A stretch of DNA of 22,552 nucleotides, taken from positions 1-22,552 of IMG/VR virus record IMGVR_UViG_3300006641_000198. One strand, written 5' to 3'. Every line of letters starts with the position of its first letter. Positions within the stretch are counted from its first letter, which is position 1. Below, one piece after another: positions 7,672 to 16,204 of this stretch. The notes beneath the pieces were generated by a model that worked only from the letters and a program-made list of their open reading frames with translations, did not search any database and was not told the DNA's origin. The translations under genes were made by a program, and so were the position numbers. The stretch comes from a virus.

Positions 7672-9291
7672 TTATAATCTACTTGAAAGTGTTACTTGTA
7701 ATCCTGTTGATGTAAATAAGTGTCCGCCTGAAGCTGTTTCAACTTCCTGCGCTGTTAACGAACCGACCTCGATATTATCGGAGCAATTCTTGTTCTGCAA
7801 AAGTAAAGTTTTCTTTTGATATTCTATATCAACGTCATATACGTTAAAGAACTTGTTAGGCTTTGGCTCTGGAAATTCATCTTCTGCTGCAAATACTTCT
7901 ACCGTGTCAATGTAAACATGATCAGCACCGATAGTCAAAGATAAGAAGTCAATGATGTGTTCCGGCTGTCTTAATACTTTTAGCCTCCAATTTTTATCAC
8001 CTGTAAAATAATCGACACGCTTAAAACCCTGACTTGTTTTAGTCTTTATTCGTTCCTGGGGATAACCCGATAATATTGCCTTACTTTCTATTCTTGCACG
8101 CGGAATAAATCCTGTGTTTACAAAACCCATTCCAAAACTATTTTCATTGCATACAAGTGAAATCATGTGAGTGCATGATGTTGTTTCTGAATAAACAAAT
8201 TTGTTTGAAGTGTAATCGGCTTGCAGTTGGCTGTCAATTACTGTTACGCTTAAATCTGTTACCCAAAAGTTAGACGGGTTTACAGTTGATGCGAAATTCA
8301 TACTAAATGAAGTTCCACCGCTTACTATTGTTTCCGTGTAAGTTCCGTTTGCGCTTCTTGAAGCACCCAAAGTTCCACCTGCATTTATCTGAAACGTTGC
8401 GTTTCCTGCGTGTCCTGCTAATGTATAAGTAAATGTGTATGATTTACCACTACACAATTCACCGATGCTTGTTAGACTACCCGTTCCTACAACTGAAGTA
8501 GAGGCGTATAACCAAACGTTATTCAGCAAAGTAAATGTAGTTGTAATGTTATTGTTTACTGCCTTAGTCCAAAAGTTAGTATTATAAAATGTTTGGTCTG
8601 GTATGTAAAGCTGCGAACAGGTATTAGTACAATCGTCTGCAACTCCAAAATAATAACAACCATAAGAAAGTCCCAATGCGTCCCAATCAATCGTAACTGT
8701 TAAATAAGGTGCTTTTACGTTAAAGTAACCATCTGAATAATCTAATATTGCTGCTTGAGTGCCGTCTAAATGATAGATAATTACTTTTAGATAATTAACA
8801 TTGTAAACCAAGCATGAAACAAATACAATATCACCCTGAAAATCAGAAGATGCTACAAAGTTTAGTCCGCTGCCAAAGATTAGTCCGTCTTGATTAAATG
8901 TATAAGTACCATTTGCTGAAACAGTCCCCTTATTTGTTAGTCCGCATTTAACCTGACACGATCCGCTTGTTACATTCTGAAAAGTTACTGTTATTTGATA
9001 AAAAGCACTTGCCGTAAATGGAACGTTTTGCGTTAATGTTCCTGCCGTTCCTGCTGTGTGACGTGCTATGTTACCTGCGATATTCCAGTTACTTCCTAAT
9101 GTCCAATTTGAACTACTTGTAAATGTCCCGTTGGTTACTATGTCAGGCGAACTTGAACACGGCTCAATTAATAGCTGAAACTGCGTATTATCACCTGACT
9201 GAACAGGCATTGAATATCCTGAAGTATTAAGTAAACAAGTATCTATCTGTTCGTCAAAAACTACAGGTTGAAAAGGTATGTAATTAGCCAC
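7672..9291 (-). CDS. tail protein with two glycan-binding-like beta domains
   Basis: This 539-aa protein is probably part of the tail tip. Two jelly-roll-like domains interrupt a common scaffold. The first (about residues 50-165) begins VTNGTFTSSSNWTLGSNWNI and ends near the FQGDIVFVSCLVYNV strand. The second (about 236-352) begins FYNTNFWTKAV and ends FWVTDLSVTVI. Both follow the order expected for carbohydrate-binding-module-like domains: N-terminal W/N-rich strand, T-rich strand leading into YQITVTF or YTFTYTL, then an N-G-T-Y strand, then a closing strand naming a position. The scaffold resumes at 353-539 (Cys-rich, then GFVNTGFIPRARIESKAILS). Cysteines are plentiful. It starts inside the stop of the 638-aa gene (8-bp overlap). 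Receptor binding is an inference. Confidence 0.65.
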   Translation of the reverse strand: MANYIPFQPVVFDEQIDTCLLNTSGYSMPVQSGDNTQFQLLIEPCSSSPDIVTNGTFTSSSNWTLGSNWNIAGNIARHTAGTAGTLTQNVPFTASAFYQITVTFQNVTSGSCQVKCGLTNKGTVSANGTYTFNQDGLIFGSGLNFVASSDFQGDIVFVSCLVYNVNYLKVIIYHLDGTQAAILDYSDGYFNVKAPYLTVTIDWDALGLSYGCYYFGVADDCTNTCSQLYIPDQTFYNTNFWTKAVNNNITTTFTLLNNVWLYASTSVVGTGSLTSIGELCSGKSYTFTYTLAGHAGNATFQINAGGTLGASRSANGTYTETIVSGGTSFSMNFASTVNPSNFWVTDLSVTVIDSQLQADYTSNKFVYSETTSCTHMISLVCNENSFGMGFVNTGFIPRARIESKAILSGYPQERIKTKTSQGFKRVDYFTGDKNWRLKVLRQPEHIIDFLSLTIGADHVYIDTVEVFAAEDEFPEPKPNKFFNVYDVDIEYQKKTLLLQNKNCSDNIEVGSLTAQEVETASGGHLFTSTGLQVTLSSRL

Positions 9292-11200
9292 TTGGCTTAG
9301 AATTAATCGTTACTTGGCTTTCGCCTGTGGTAATGTTACGGCTGATTTCGTTTAACCAACCCGATATTTTTTGCTGCTGCCCGTTTCCGTCTGCAAAGTT
9401 AATCAAAAATGTTTTAAATGGTGTGGATTTTATTTCTGCCCACTTATCACATGAAATATTATATTGTAATGAATTTTCTATTAAATCCATATCCAAAGAA
9501 CTGTAATTTTGAACAACACCTCCTCCTGTTACTGCAAAAGTACATTGAAAAGATGTTCCTTCATGCAAAACTCCGTTACCATCGCCATAAGGCTCTCCAA
9601 CAATCTGAATATAATCTCCTACATTCATCTGCATTCCCCACGTATAATCTAATACATAAATAGAATTATTTATTACAGTTTGATTTCCACAAACATTTGT
9701 AAGACCACAAACAAAGGGAGGTACATAAGCACCTCCATAAATAAATTCTTGAATTACGTTTACTGAATTATACCTATTTATTAATGAAGTATAAGAACCA
9801 CCTGAAACTAATTGCGTTAAACGAAACGCATAAAATCCTGCAACTGGGGCAGTATATCTACCTGTTGCCGTATTATAATTTCCATTTACGTCATGGTTTG
9901 GCGAAGTACTATCGTCTGGAAATATAATATTTGCCTGTGTTAATACAGGAATAGTCTGAGTAGTTGAAACAAAAGAAGCCCTAAATGTATCGTCACCATT
10001 ACCTATAAATTGGGCTATTGACTGAGGTATTCCGCCAAACCAATAAACAGAAACGTTATAATTAGTTAAAGGCTTATTATAATAGTATGTAGTGCCTCCA
10101 ATCGTGACATCGCTAACATTTGTATTAGTGCTATTTAAAACAATTAGAAAATTATTATTATCGTATGATGTGTTTCCAGTTCCGCTTGGTAGCACATCCT
10201 GAATAATATTAGTATCTGTTATAATCTCCGAAAGTTGCAAGTCTAATATTGCCTGCGAATTACATTCGCCTAATAAGTGATATTCTTCTTGTTCAAAACC
10301 ATTAAATAAAACGTCTGGTAAATATGTAAAATTTTCTGATACCTGTGAGCTTCCAAATTTAACCTTTGCATATAGTTTTTCCTTGCTTATTCTTTGGCTT
10401 AATTGTGCAGGGTCTGTAAAATAGTTTATCTCTGAATATTGCTTATAATAGCTTTTGGGTTCTATTCTTATCGTTGGTATTCCATTGATAAATTCAATAG
10501 AAAAAGCTATATTAAACAACTTATTAATGTCATTATAGAAATCTTCATAACTTATGTATGCAAGATTGTTAGCTGCTCCTGTTCTTATTTCTTGCCCGTT
10601 TATAAGTACCGTATATTTTGCCGTTTCGTCAGTTCCTGTTCCATTGGGGTCAAAATAATCTGAAACAAAATTAACACTACCATCGGTTATAAAAGCAATT
10701 AAAAAAGTAAACGCATCAAATATTCTATAAGCTGTTCCAGTTGTAATATCATTTACGTTTGCATTATCTCTCAAAATTATTCCGGTTGTAGCATTTGAAA
10801 AAGCTGTTATATCAACATCGTTCTTTGACCTGTTTACGCCTAAATAACATTTGATTGACTTATTATTATCAATCTTAGATATAAAAGAATTATCGACAAA
10901 CTCAACCTTTGCAATACACTTTATTAAATCAAATTCAATATCTGAAATAAATATCAATCCTTCAAATATTTTCTTTTCGTTTCCGTCCGCACAATTATCT
11001 GTTATTAATACTGAAACGGTTTCACAAATACCACTTAAAAACAATCCGCGCAGATACGAAAAAGCACCGCCAAACCACTCAACAGTTCCGCTTATTTCAG
11101 TTAAATATCCGCCCACAACATCAGTAAAATAAACCCTTTCCTTTAAGGTTTCCCATAAATAAGGATTTTCATACTCAGTACCGTCTAAATAGAATTTCAT
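9284..11200 (-). CDS. tail tip/baseplate-like protein with internal C1q-like domain
   Basis: This 638-aa protein directly follows the tape measure gene (TAATG junction), the usual place of distal-tail or tail-associated proteins. The first 400 residues begin MKFYLDGTEYENPYLWETLK and look like a hub or baseplate scaffold of no family I can name. About residues 400-540 hold a C1q/TNF-like jelly roll: DDTFRASFVSTTQTIPVL opens it, YNTATGRYTAPVAGFYAF (G447 within it) is the central C1q signature, and SFQCTFAVTGGGVV ends it. In other phages such C1q domains mediate host or glycan contact. The C-terminus (FADGNGQQQKISGWLNEISR) returns to a scaffold style. The domain looks inserted rather than terminal. 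Confidence 0.65.
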   Translation of the reverse strand: MKFYLDGTEYENPYLWETLKERVYFTDVVGGYLTEISGTVEWFGGAFSYLRGLFLSGICETVSVLITDNCADGNEKKIFEGLIFISDIEFDLIKCIAKVEFVDNSFISKIDNNKSIKCYLGVNRSKNDVDITAFSNATTGIILRDNANVNDITTGTAYRIFDAFTFLIAFITDGSVNFVSDYFDPNGTGTDETAKYTVLINGQEIRTGAANNLAYISYEDFYNDINKLFNIAFSIEFINGIPTIRIEPKSYYKQYSEINYFTDPAQLSQRISKEKLYAKVKFGSSQVSENFTYLPDVLFNGFEQEEYHLLGECNSQAILDLQLSEIITDTNIIQDVLPSGTGNTSYDNNNFLIVLNSTNTNVSDVTIGGTTYYYNKPLTNYNVSVYWFGGIPQSIAQFIGNGDDTFRASFVSTTQTIPVLTQANIIFPDDSTSPNHDVNGNYNTATGRYTAPVAGFYAFRLTQLVSGGSYTSLINRYNSVNVIQEFIYGGAYVPPFVCGLTNVCGNQTVINNSIYVLDYTWGMQMNVGDYIQIVGEPYGDGNGVLHEGTSFQCTFAVTGGGVVQNYSSLDMDLIENSLQYNISCDKWAEIKSTPFKTFLINFADGNGQQQKISGWLNEISRNITTGESQVTINSKPSG

Positions 11201-13425
11201 TAGTAACCGCCTCTCTTTTTATTTGAACCACTTATTACCCTTACTAAGGTTTCAGTTAATTCCCTATCTTGCTTTATACCTTTCTTCATTAGTTTTTCTA
11301 ATGGGTAGGTATCAAAATCCTGCGAACTACCTAAAACCTTTATTAGTCTATTCTCGAATGATTTATTTTGTTGTTGGGTTAATCCTTGCTTCAATAACTT
11401 AGGCGAAATAACGCCTTTATTTAACATTTCAAGGTTATCAAATCCTATTTTTCGGGCAGCCCGTTTGTTAATAATAAACTCATCTCCCTCAAGTTCTGCA
11501 TGAACACCGCCCTCTTTATGGCTTTTACCTTTTACTTTACCGCCCTTTTCAAATTGTGGTATCGGTGTTGCTGAGATAATTGCAATTTCAGCTATACCTA
11601 AAGCGGCTGCGATTGCAGCACCAACAACCCCAGCATCTTCAAACCCTTTTAAAGTAGCTAAAGCTGCACTAATTGTAGCCTTTATAATAGCCGCCTCTTT
11701 ATTCTTTTCTGCTTGGTCTTTTAATATTGCTTTTCTTTGAGAATTATATTGAGATTGAGTTATTTTTTCAGCATCATACTCCTGTTGAATTAGTTGTAAT
11801 TTTGCATCTGTTGACTGTTGTTCTAATGACATTTGATAATCTAAAGCCATTGTAATTAATTGCGCTGTTGCATAAATTAACTGTTGCTCAATTTCTTTTT
11901 TTCTTTCCGCTTCATCTTCTGCCCTTTTTATTCTTTCGTCACTTGCCGCCTTATCCTTTTCGTCTTGTTCGCTGTGCAATTTATCAATGTGCTTCATTAA
12001 TTCCTTTTCATTGTCAGCAATAGCATCAGCAGTTTTCTTTTCTTCGTCTATTCTTTTTTGCGCTGCCTGCTTTTGCCCCTCTGCCATATTTTGAAGCATT
12101 TCGGTAGCAACAGGGTCTTCCAACTCCTTCTTCTGTTCCTTTATCTTTTCGGTGGTCTTGCCGAATATTGCGTCTAACTCTTTCTGAACTGCTACAAGGG
12201 CTGCATAATCATCTTTATTTTCCTGTACTGTTTTGCCATTCTTTTCTAATTCATCAGATAACCTCTTTTTCTCCGCTGTTAAAAAAGCAATATTTCTTAT
12301 TTGATTTTCAGTTGCCTTATTTTCTTCTGTTGTAGATTGAATATTCTTTTTTGCCTGCTCATCAATGTATTTTTGATTTTCAGCAACCAAATCAGCTATT
12401 GATTTTGTTTTCTTTTCGGCAATACCTAATTTATCTGACAACCAATTAAAACCTTCTGCGTTTTTCTCTATAATCCAATTTAAAGCCCTAAACGGTTCTG
12501 ATAAAGCCTTAATAATATTCTTTGTAAGGAAGGTAATTACATTAAATCTATCTGCCTCATCGCTTGCCATTCCAAACTTTCTTGCAAGTTCTGAAATCTC
12601 TGTGTTTGTATTACTTATTTCATTGGCTATGTCTTTAAATATAGGTGCTGCACCAATTAAAATACTATTCCCCAACTCTTCCTGTAATTCGCCAAACTGA
12701 TTTTGTAAAGCCTTTATTTTACCAGAGGTAGTTTCTAATTCGGCTTCTGCAAATCCTTTGTATTTTTCAGCAACTAAGTCAACCGCTGCACCATTTTCTA
12801 ATTGAGCCTGAGTTAGCTTTTTAAAGTTGCTATCCATTTTACCCAAACGCCCTATGCTCCCCTCATAAGTAGCATCTAACTTTTCAACGCTTGATTGTAA
12901 ACTTTCACCTGTTACTGCGCTTAGATTTGTAGCTGCACGAATAACTTTATTTATTTGTTCTTCTGTTCTTCCTTGTGTGGCAAGGAATGTTTGGGCAGAT
13001 ATTATACTATCGTCATCATATACGGTAGTCTTTTGATATTCGGAAGCCGATTTAGTAAGCCTATCAAATGCAGCCTGATTTTTGTTTAGTGCGTTAAATA
13101 ATAATTTATTCCCTCTTTCGGCTTCTATTGCAGCGTTTATTGATGCTTTCCCAAACTGTATAACTGACTGGAGGGCAAATGCACCGGCAATTACAGAACC
13201 TAAATTTTTAAACTGATTGCCTATATTTGTAGTAACAGATGAAGCTGTACTTTCGGTTGCTTTTAGGCTTTTCCTTGTTTCTTCTTGTTGTTTCTGAAAC
13301 TGTGCATTATTCTTTTTGAACTGAGCAGCATTCTTAGCATCAACAGCACCCAACTTTTCAAGGTCATTAATAGTCGGCTGTAAATTCTCTTTGCCACTTA
13401 CTTCAATTACTACTTTCTCAACCAT
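11200..13425 (-). CDS. tail tape measure protein
   Basis: This 741-aa protein is a tape measure, which sets tail length and is threaded inside the tail tube. An N-terminal region with Q- and K-rich helices precedes a hydrophobic segment (SVIAGAFALQSVIQFGKASI) typical of tape measures. A long charged coiled coil (roughly 340-540) runs through repeated K/E/Q-rich stretches, followed by Ala-rich hydrophobic helices (AAIIKATISAALATLKGFED, then VVGAAIAAALGIAEIAIIS). It ends with KGKSHKEGGVHAELEGDEFI and INKRAARKIGF, an ending seen in many tape measures. By the rule of about 1.5 angstrom per residue the tail would be near 110 nm. Its start overlaps the stop of the frameshift segment (TAATG). No lytic enzyme domain is seen in it. 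Confidence 0.85.
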   Translation of the reverse strand: MVEKVVIEVSGKENLQPTINDLEKLGAVDAKNAAQFKKNNAQFQKQQEETRKSLKATESTASSVTTNIGNQFKNLGSVIAGAFALQSVIQFGKASINAAIEAERGNKLLFNALNKNQAAFDRLTKSASEYQKTTVYDDDSIISAQTFLATQGRTEEQINKVIRAATNLSAVTGESLQSSVEKLDATYEGSIGRLGKMDSNFKKLTQAQLENGAAVDLVAEKYKGFAEAELETTSGKIKALQNQFGELQEELGNSILIGAAPIFKDIANEISNTNTEISELARKFGMASDEADRFNVITFLTKNIIKALSEPFRALNWIIEKNAEGFNWLSDKLGIAEKKTKSIADLVAENQKYIDEQAKKNIQSTTEENKATENQIRNIAFLTAEKKRLSDELEKNGKTVQENKDDYAALVAVQKELDAIFGKTTEKIKEQKKELEDPVATEMLQNMAEGQKQAAQKRIDEEKKTADAIADNEKELMKHIDKLHSEQDEKDKAASDERIKRAEDEAERKKEIEQQLIYATAQLITMALDYQMSLEQQSTDAKLQLIQQEYDAEKITQSQYNSQRKAILKDQAEKNKEAAIIKATISAALATLKGFEDAGVVGAAIAAALGIAEIAIISATPIPQFEKGGKVKGKSHKEGGVHAELEGDEFIINKRAARKIGFDNLEMLNKGVISPKLLKQGLTQQQNKSFENRLIKVLGSSQDFDTYPLEKLMKKGIKQDRELTETLVRVISGSNKKRGGY

Positions 13426-13730
13426 TAGTCAGGCTTTTTACTCTGTATTTCTATCTCCTCACGTAACAAATGCCACTCAATAAATGTGAATTTACTAAAT
13501 GGTATTCCTAATGGCTTGCTGAAGTCAGCAACTCTAATGTTTTGAATAAATCTCTGTTCACTCCTGTTTTGGAAATGGACTGCGATAGGCTCTTTATCTG
13601 TTCCTTTGTCAACGCTTCCCCCACTTGCATATAAATTCTCAAATCTGCTTCTGACATATTCAGATAGGGCAACAGTTTGTTTATAGGCGTATTCAAAAAA
13701 AAAGCAGCTACGTCCTTTTCCTTTTGCCAA
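13425..13730 (-). CDS. frameshifted C-terminal segment of tail assembly chaperone (gpT-like)
   Basis: This frame is open from 13730 (only a TTG there) to 13425 and lies in the -1 frame relative to the longer chaperone gene, which it overlaps by 223 bases before running 83 bases beyond that gene's stop. It ends in TAATG with the tape measure start, so something should translate it. The C-terminal part reads FSKFTFIEWHLLREEIEIQS. This matches the gpG/gpGT organisation of lambda-like tails, where -1 slippage makes a longer fusion. If slippage occurs at the T9 run, the fusion would be about 246 aa (156 from the first frame plus 90 here). The true slip point could be later in the overlap. Confidence 0.55.
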   Translation of the reverse strand: MAKGKGRSCFFFEYAYKQTVALSEYVRSRFENLYASGGSVDKGTDKEPIAVHFQNRSEQRFIQNIRVADFSKPLGIPFSKFTFIEWHLLREEIEIQSKKPD

Positions 13731-14164
13731 AGTTTTATCTTTTCTATTCCATAACGATAGTCATAATCATACGGGTTTTCAGTTTCATCAAAGAATACTA
13801 CTGAGGCTAATTTCCAAACGGTATCACTTGCAATTACCATGTCTAAACGTTCCTTTAATTGGTCGTTTAATTTCTTCATGGCAAAGATGTCTATCTTTTC
13901 AGATGTCAATATTGCTTCTGTTGCTTCAACGTGCAACTTTAACATTTCTTTTGTGGTGCGCATCTGAGCTTCTTCATATACTTCCATTGCCCGGAACGCT
14001 CTCGCATGGCATAGCTGAAATATGTCCTGAAACTGATAATACTTTACCCCTCCACTTTCAAAAGCAAATATTATAGGATGCAAAGTTTCAACAGCAAACT
14101 TAGGCTTAGTGTCTTTTTTTATTAACTCTTTAAAATTTGCTTTAACCTGTGAAAACACTTCCAT
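13508..14164 (-). CDS. tail assembly chaperone (gpG-like)
   Basis: This 218-aa protein is read as a tail assembly chaperone, which holds the tape measure while the tail tube polymerises. The call is by position (just before the tape measure) and by the second overlapping frame, not by sequence motif. It begins MEVFSQVKANFKELIKKDTK and contains a helical middle (AMEVYEEAQMRTTKEMLKLH and VEATEAILTSEKIDIFAMKK). ERLDMVIASDTVWKLASVVF at 105-124 and LNMSEADLRIYMQVGEALTK further on keep the helical character up to the stop. The first 23 bases overlap the upstream small gene. A run of nine T (13695-13703) falls at codons 154-157. Alternatives are a head-tail or other tail assembly factor. Confidence 0.65.
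   Translation of the reverse strand: MEVFSQVKANFKELIKKDTKPKFAVETLHPIIFAFESGGVKYYQFQDIFQLCHARAFRAMEVYEEAQMRTTKEMLKLHVEATEAILTSEKIDIFAMKKLNDQLKERLDMVIASDTVWKLASVVFFDETENPYDYDYRYGIEKIKLWQKEKDVAAFFLNTPINKLLPYLNMSEADLRIYMQVGEALTKEQIKSLSQSISKTGVNRDLFKTLELLTSASH
13697..13703 (-). promoter_or_regulatory. candidate -1 ribosomal frameshift site, T TTT TTT
   Basis: On the minus strand nine T in a row occupy 13703 to 13695. In the chaperone frame the heptamer reads T TTT TTT, so both Phe codons (155 and 156) keep perfect pairing after a -1 slip into the frame that continues to the tape measure start. The run could also cause transcriptional slippage. Other stretches of the overlap (for example one with GTG GGG GAA) do not allow re-pairing of both codons. 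Confidence 0.5.
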
Positions 14165-14372
14165 AAATCTGATTAAAAGTTTCTGTTGTTCCTTGTCTTA
14201 TTGTTCGTCCTTGATGTCTTATTTCAAATCTGTCCGCCTTTACCCCTACTCTCATTTCATAACCGATATTTGTCGGGTGATTGTATTTATACATATTAGT
14301 CGAACAACCACAAGTACCGATATACCTCCATCCCGCACCTATTAAATAGTCCCTTACTTCTGTTAAGGTCAT
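14142..14372 (-). CDS. small protein of unknown function
   Basis: I choose the ATG at 14372-14370 because it makes an ATGA junction with the stop of the upstream gene; a TTG two codons earlier is less likely. The 76-aa product starts MTLTEVRDYLIGAGWRYIGT and has a CGC pair near residue 22 and an alternating beta pattern (EMRVGVKADRFEIRHQGRTI). I do not recognise the family. The gene overlaps the chaperone start by 23 bp, so the two are translated together. In the usual order between terminase and tail genes this is the place of head-tail joining proteins, but nothing in the sequence proves that. Confidence 0.55.
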   Translation of the reverse strand: MTLTEVRDYLIGAGWRYIGTCGCSTNMYKYNHPTNIGYEMRVGVKADRFEIRHQGRTIRQGTTETFNQIYGSVFTG

Positions 14373-14629
14373 AAGCAATCTTCATCTTGAATTTTAACGT
14401 ATGTTCTTATAAATGTACTCAAACTTGTCAAATGTTCACTGCCAACATTCCACCTATCAAAACCATATCTATTATTACCAAATTTATATGTAGTAACCTG
14501 CGCTTTTTCAATCTGTGCAATATCTTTAAATGCCGCTATTCTTGCATCTTTATCTGCATGACCAGCCCGTAAATATACTCTTTGTGTATTTCTACAAGTT
14601 TTTTCTTCTGATGCAAAACACTTACTCAT
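14369..14629 (-). CDS. small protein of unknown function
   Basis: This 86-aa protein starts MSKCFASEEKTCRNTQRVYL and continues with a charged helix (HADKDARIAAFKDIAQIEKA) and a C-terminal YVKIQDEDCL. There is no known family that I can name. It overlaps both neighbours by 4 bp and lies between the membrane protein and the 76-aa protein in the late operon. Composition and codon use look like those of its neighbours, which supports a real gene. Confidence 0.55.
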   Translation of the reverse strand: MSKCFASEEKTCRNTQRVYLRAGHADKDARIAAFKDIAQIEKAQVTTYKFGNNRYGFDRWNVGSEHLTSLSTFIRTYVKIQDEDCL

Positions 14630-14937
14630 AAGTCAGCAACTACGGTTAATATTCTATTCATTCCTGCAAGTGCAAAGATATAAAAAAATACGATACAAAT
14701 ATCTAAATGCAAATAATTTCTAAACACAAATAGAAAAAGTAACCCGTGAACAGAAGCCATACAAGTCACACACCCGATTATAGGTTTAAATAGATAGTTT
14801 AAAACTTTCTTTTCTGGCTTCCATAGCTTAAATGCCGGGTAAGGGTTTATTTTCTCAAATATCATTCCATCCTGAAACGATTGATAAAGCCCTACAATGT
14901 AAAGCGAATTAATCATTATCATTACTAAGTATTCCAT
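14626..14937 (-). CDS. small integral membrane protein, CxxC motif
   Basis: This 103-aa protein has about three hydrophobic segments: MEYLVMIMINSLYIVGLYQS at the start, GLLFLFVF near 65-72 and CIVFFYIFALAGMNRIL near 81-97. Between them is KPIIGCVTCMASVHG (51-65) with a CxxC pair followed by A-S. This C-x-x-C-M-x-S pattern next to a membrane helix recalls DUF1360-like membrane proteins, but I cannot confirm it. The start at 14937 overlaps the terminase end by 29 bases; ATGs at 14922 and 14916 are also possible. Being in the late operon next to the terminase, it might be a holin-like or assembly-associated protein, with no direct evidence. Confidence 0.6.
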   Translation of the reverse strand: MEYLVMIMINSLYIVGLYQSFQDGMIFEKINPYPAFKLWKPEKKVLNYLFKPIIGCVTCMASVHGLLFLFVFRNYLHLDICIVFFYIFALAGMNRILTVVADL

Positions 14938-16204
14938 GCTTGGGTAGTTTTAAAATGTTTTTATAAAGGAGATTTATTAAGTAGCGGAAGTTATCCAAGC
15001 TGTCAGCATTTCGTTTGTCGTTTGCGCGGTCTTTTACCAGCTTATTATTTTCATCAACCTCACAATAGGTAAGGTCGTATATTAATGGTTGACAAAGTTG
15101 ACTATCTATTTTAATATCACGGGTTTGCAAAACAGCATTCACAACTACTCTATTCTCAATTAATCGAGGGTTTATCATTGGAACTTTCAACTGCCCGTCT
15201 GTTAATTCTAATTGTTGTTTTATTACTTTAAAGTAGTTTAGTTGGTCACGAACCAAAGCAGAAGTAGAACGACCTGTTGCATCTCCTGTTACGATATAAA
15301 GACATTCAGGATAAGTAGCCCTAATCACATCACATAACTGATAAATGTCTGAATTTTCTAATTTAAACGACTTTAAACAATATGTAGTATCGTTGTAGTA
15401 TTGAGCTGCTAAACACGTTATTGGATTTACGTTAAAGTCAAAGCTAAGATACAAAGCAAAGTCTGGATTAAATGAAAGTGAATTAACTACGTGCTTTTCT
15501 TTATCGAATGCGTATGCGAATTTACCTGACTTATCCTCCACACCCCACTCTCCCAAACAATATATTTGGTAGTATAGTGGATTGGTTAATCTTAGCCCCT
15601 CAAGCGTTTGTTTATCCTGATCTGAAAGGTAGTGATTGTGTTTATAGTTGCTTAGTATTACGGTCTTATTCGGAAATCCGTCACCTTCTACCAGCTTACT
15701 CTTTAACCAGTGGTTCTCGCTTATCGGATTGAATGACAGTATGTATTGCACATAGTTGGGTTTATCGCCTCTTATCCTTAGTAATAATTGACTGAAATCG
15801 TCAAACGTTAGTTCCGTTGCTTCCTCAATCCACATTGACGTTATACCTTGCACCGACTTTATCTTTTCAGGCTCATCTAAGCCTTTACAGATTATTTCAT
15901 TCCCGGTAGGTTTATGATAAAAAGCCTTTTCTGTCTTATTAATCTCAAATTCATTGTATACATCAAACTCTAATATAACGTCTTTTAACAACTGAAATAC
16001 GCTGTCTTTTAAAGTGTTTCCTACTTTACGAATAACTAAGAACCGATGTCCTTTTTCAGTTAAACAGCGTAATATTATCTTCTGAGCCGCAAAGTATGAC
16101 TTGCCTGACGAAGCCGAGCCAAACAATATAAGGATAAGTGAACTATCTTGTATAGCAGGCTCATAAATGTCGTTGTAGTATAGCTGTTTACTTGTTTCTG
16201 TCAC
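14909..16204 (-). CDS. terL: terminase large subunit (packaging ATPase and nuclease)
   Basis: This 431-aa protein is the DNA-packaging motor. The N-terminal ATPase shows Walker A GSASSGKS (residues 29-36), Walker B MWIEEA (124-129) with the catalytic glutamate pair, and the coupling motif LSFNP (156-160). The C-terminal nuclease has an RNase H-like set of acids: D256 in LSFDFNVNP, D308 in VTGDATGRS and D401 near RNADSLDNF. The length is normal. The gene starts inside the end of the small subunit gene (17-bp overlap) and its stop overlaps the following membrane protein. The call is firm; the packaging type (cos or pac) cannot be read from it alone. Confidence 0.95.
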   Translation of the reverse strand: MTETSKQLYYNDIYEPAIQDSSLILILFGSASSGKSYFAAQKIILRCLTEKGHRFLVIRKVGNTLKDSVFQLLKDVILEFDVYNEFEINKTEKAFYHKPTGNEIICKGLDEPEKIKSVQGITSMWIEEATELTFDDFSQLLLRIRGDKPNYVQYILSFNPISENHWLKSKLVEGDGFPNKTVILSNYKHNHYLSDQDKQTLEGLRLTNPLYYQIYCLGEWGVEDKSGKFAYAFDKEKHVVNSLSFNPDFALYLSFDFNVNPITCLAAQYYNDTTYCLKSFKLENSDIYQLCDVIRATYPECLYIVTGDATGRSTSALVRDQLNYFKVIKQQLELTDGQLKVPMINPRLIENRVVVNAVLQTRDIKIDSQLCQPLIYDLTYCEVDENNKLVKDRANDKRNADSLDNFRYLINLLYKNILKLPKHGILSNDND

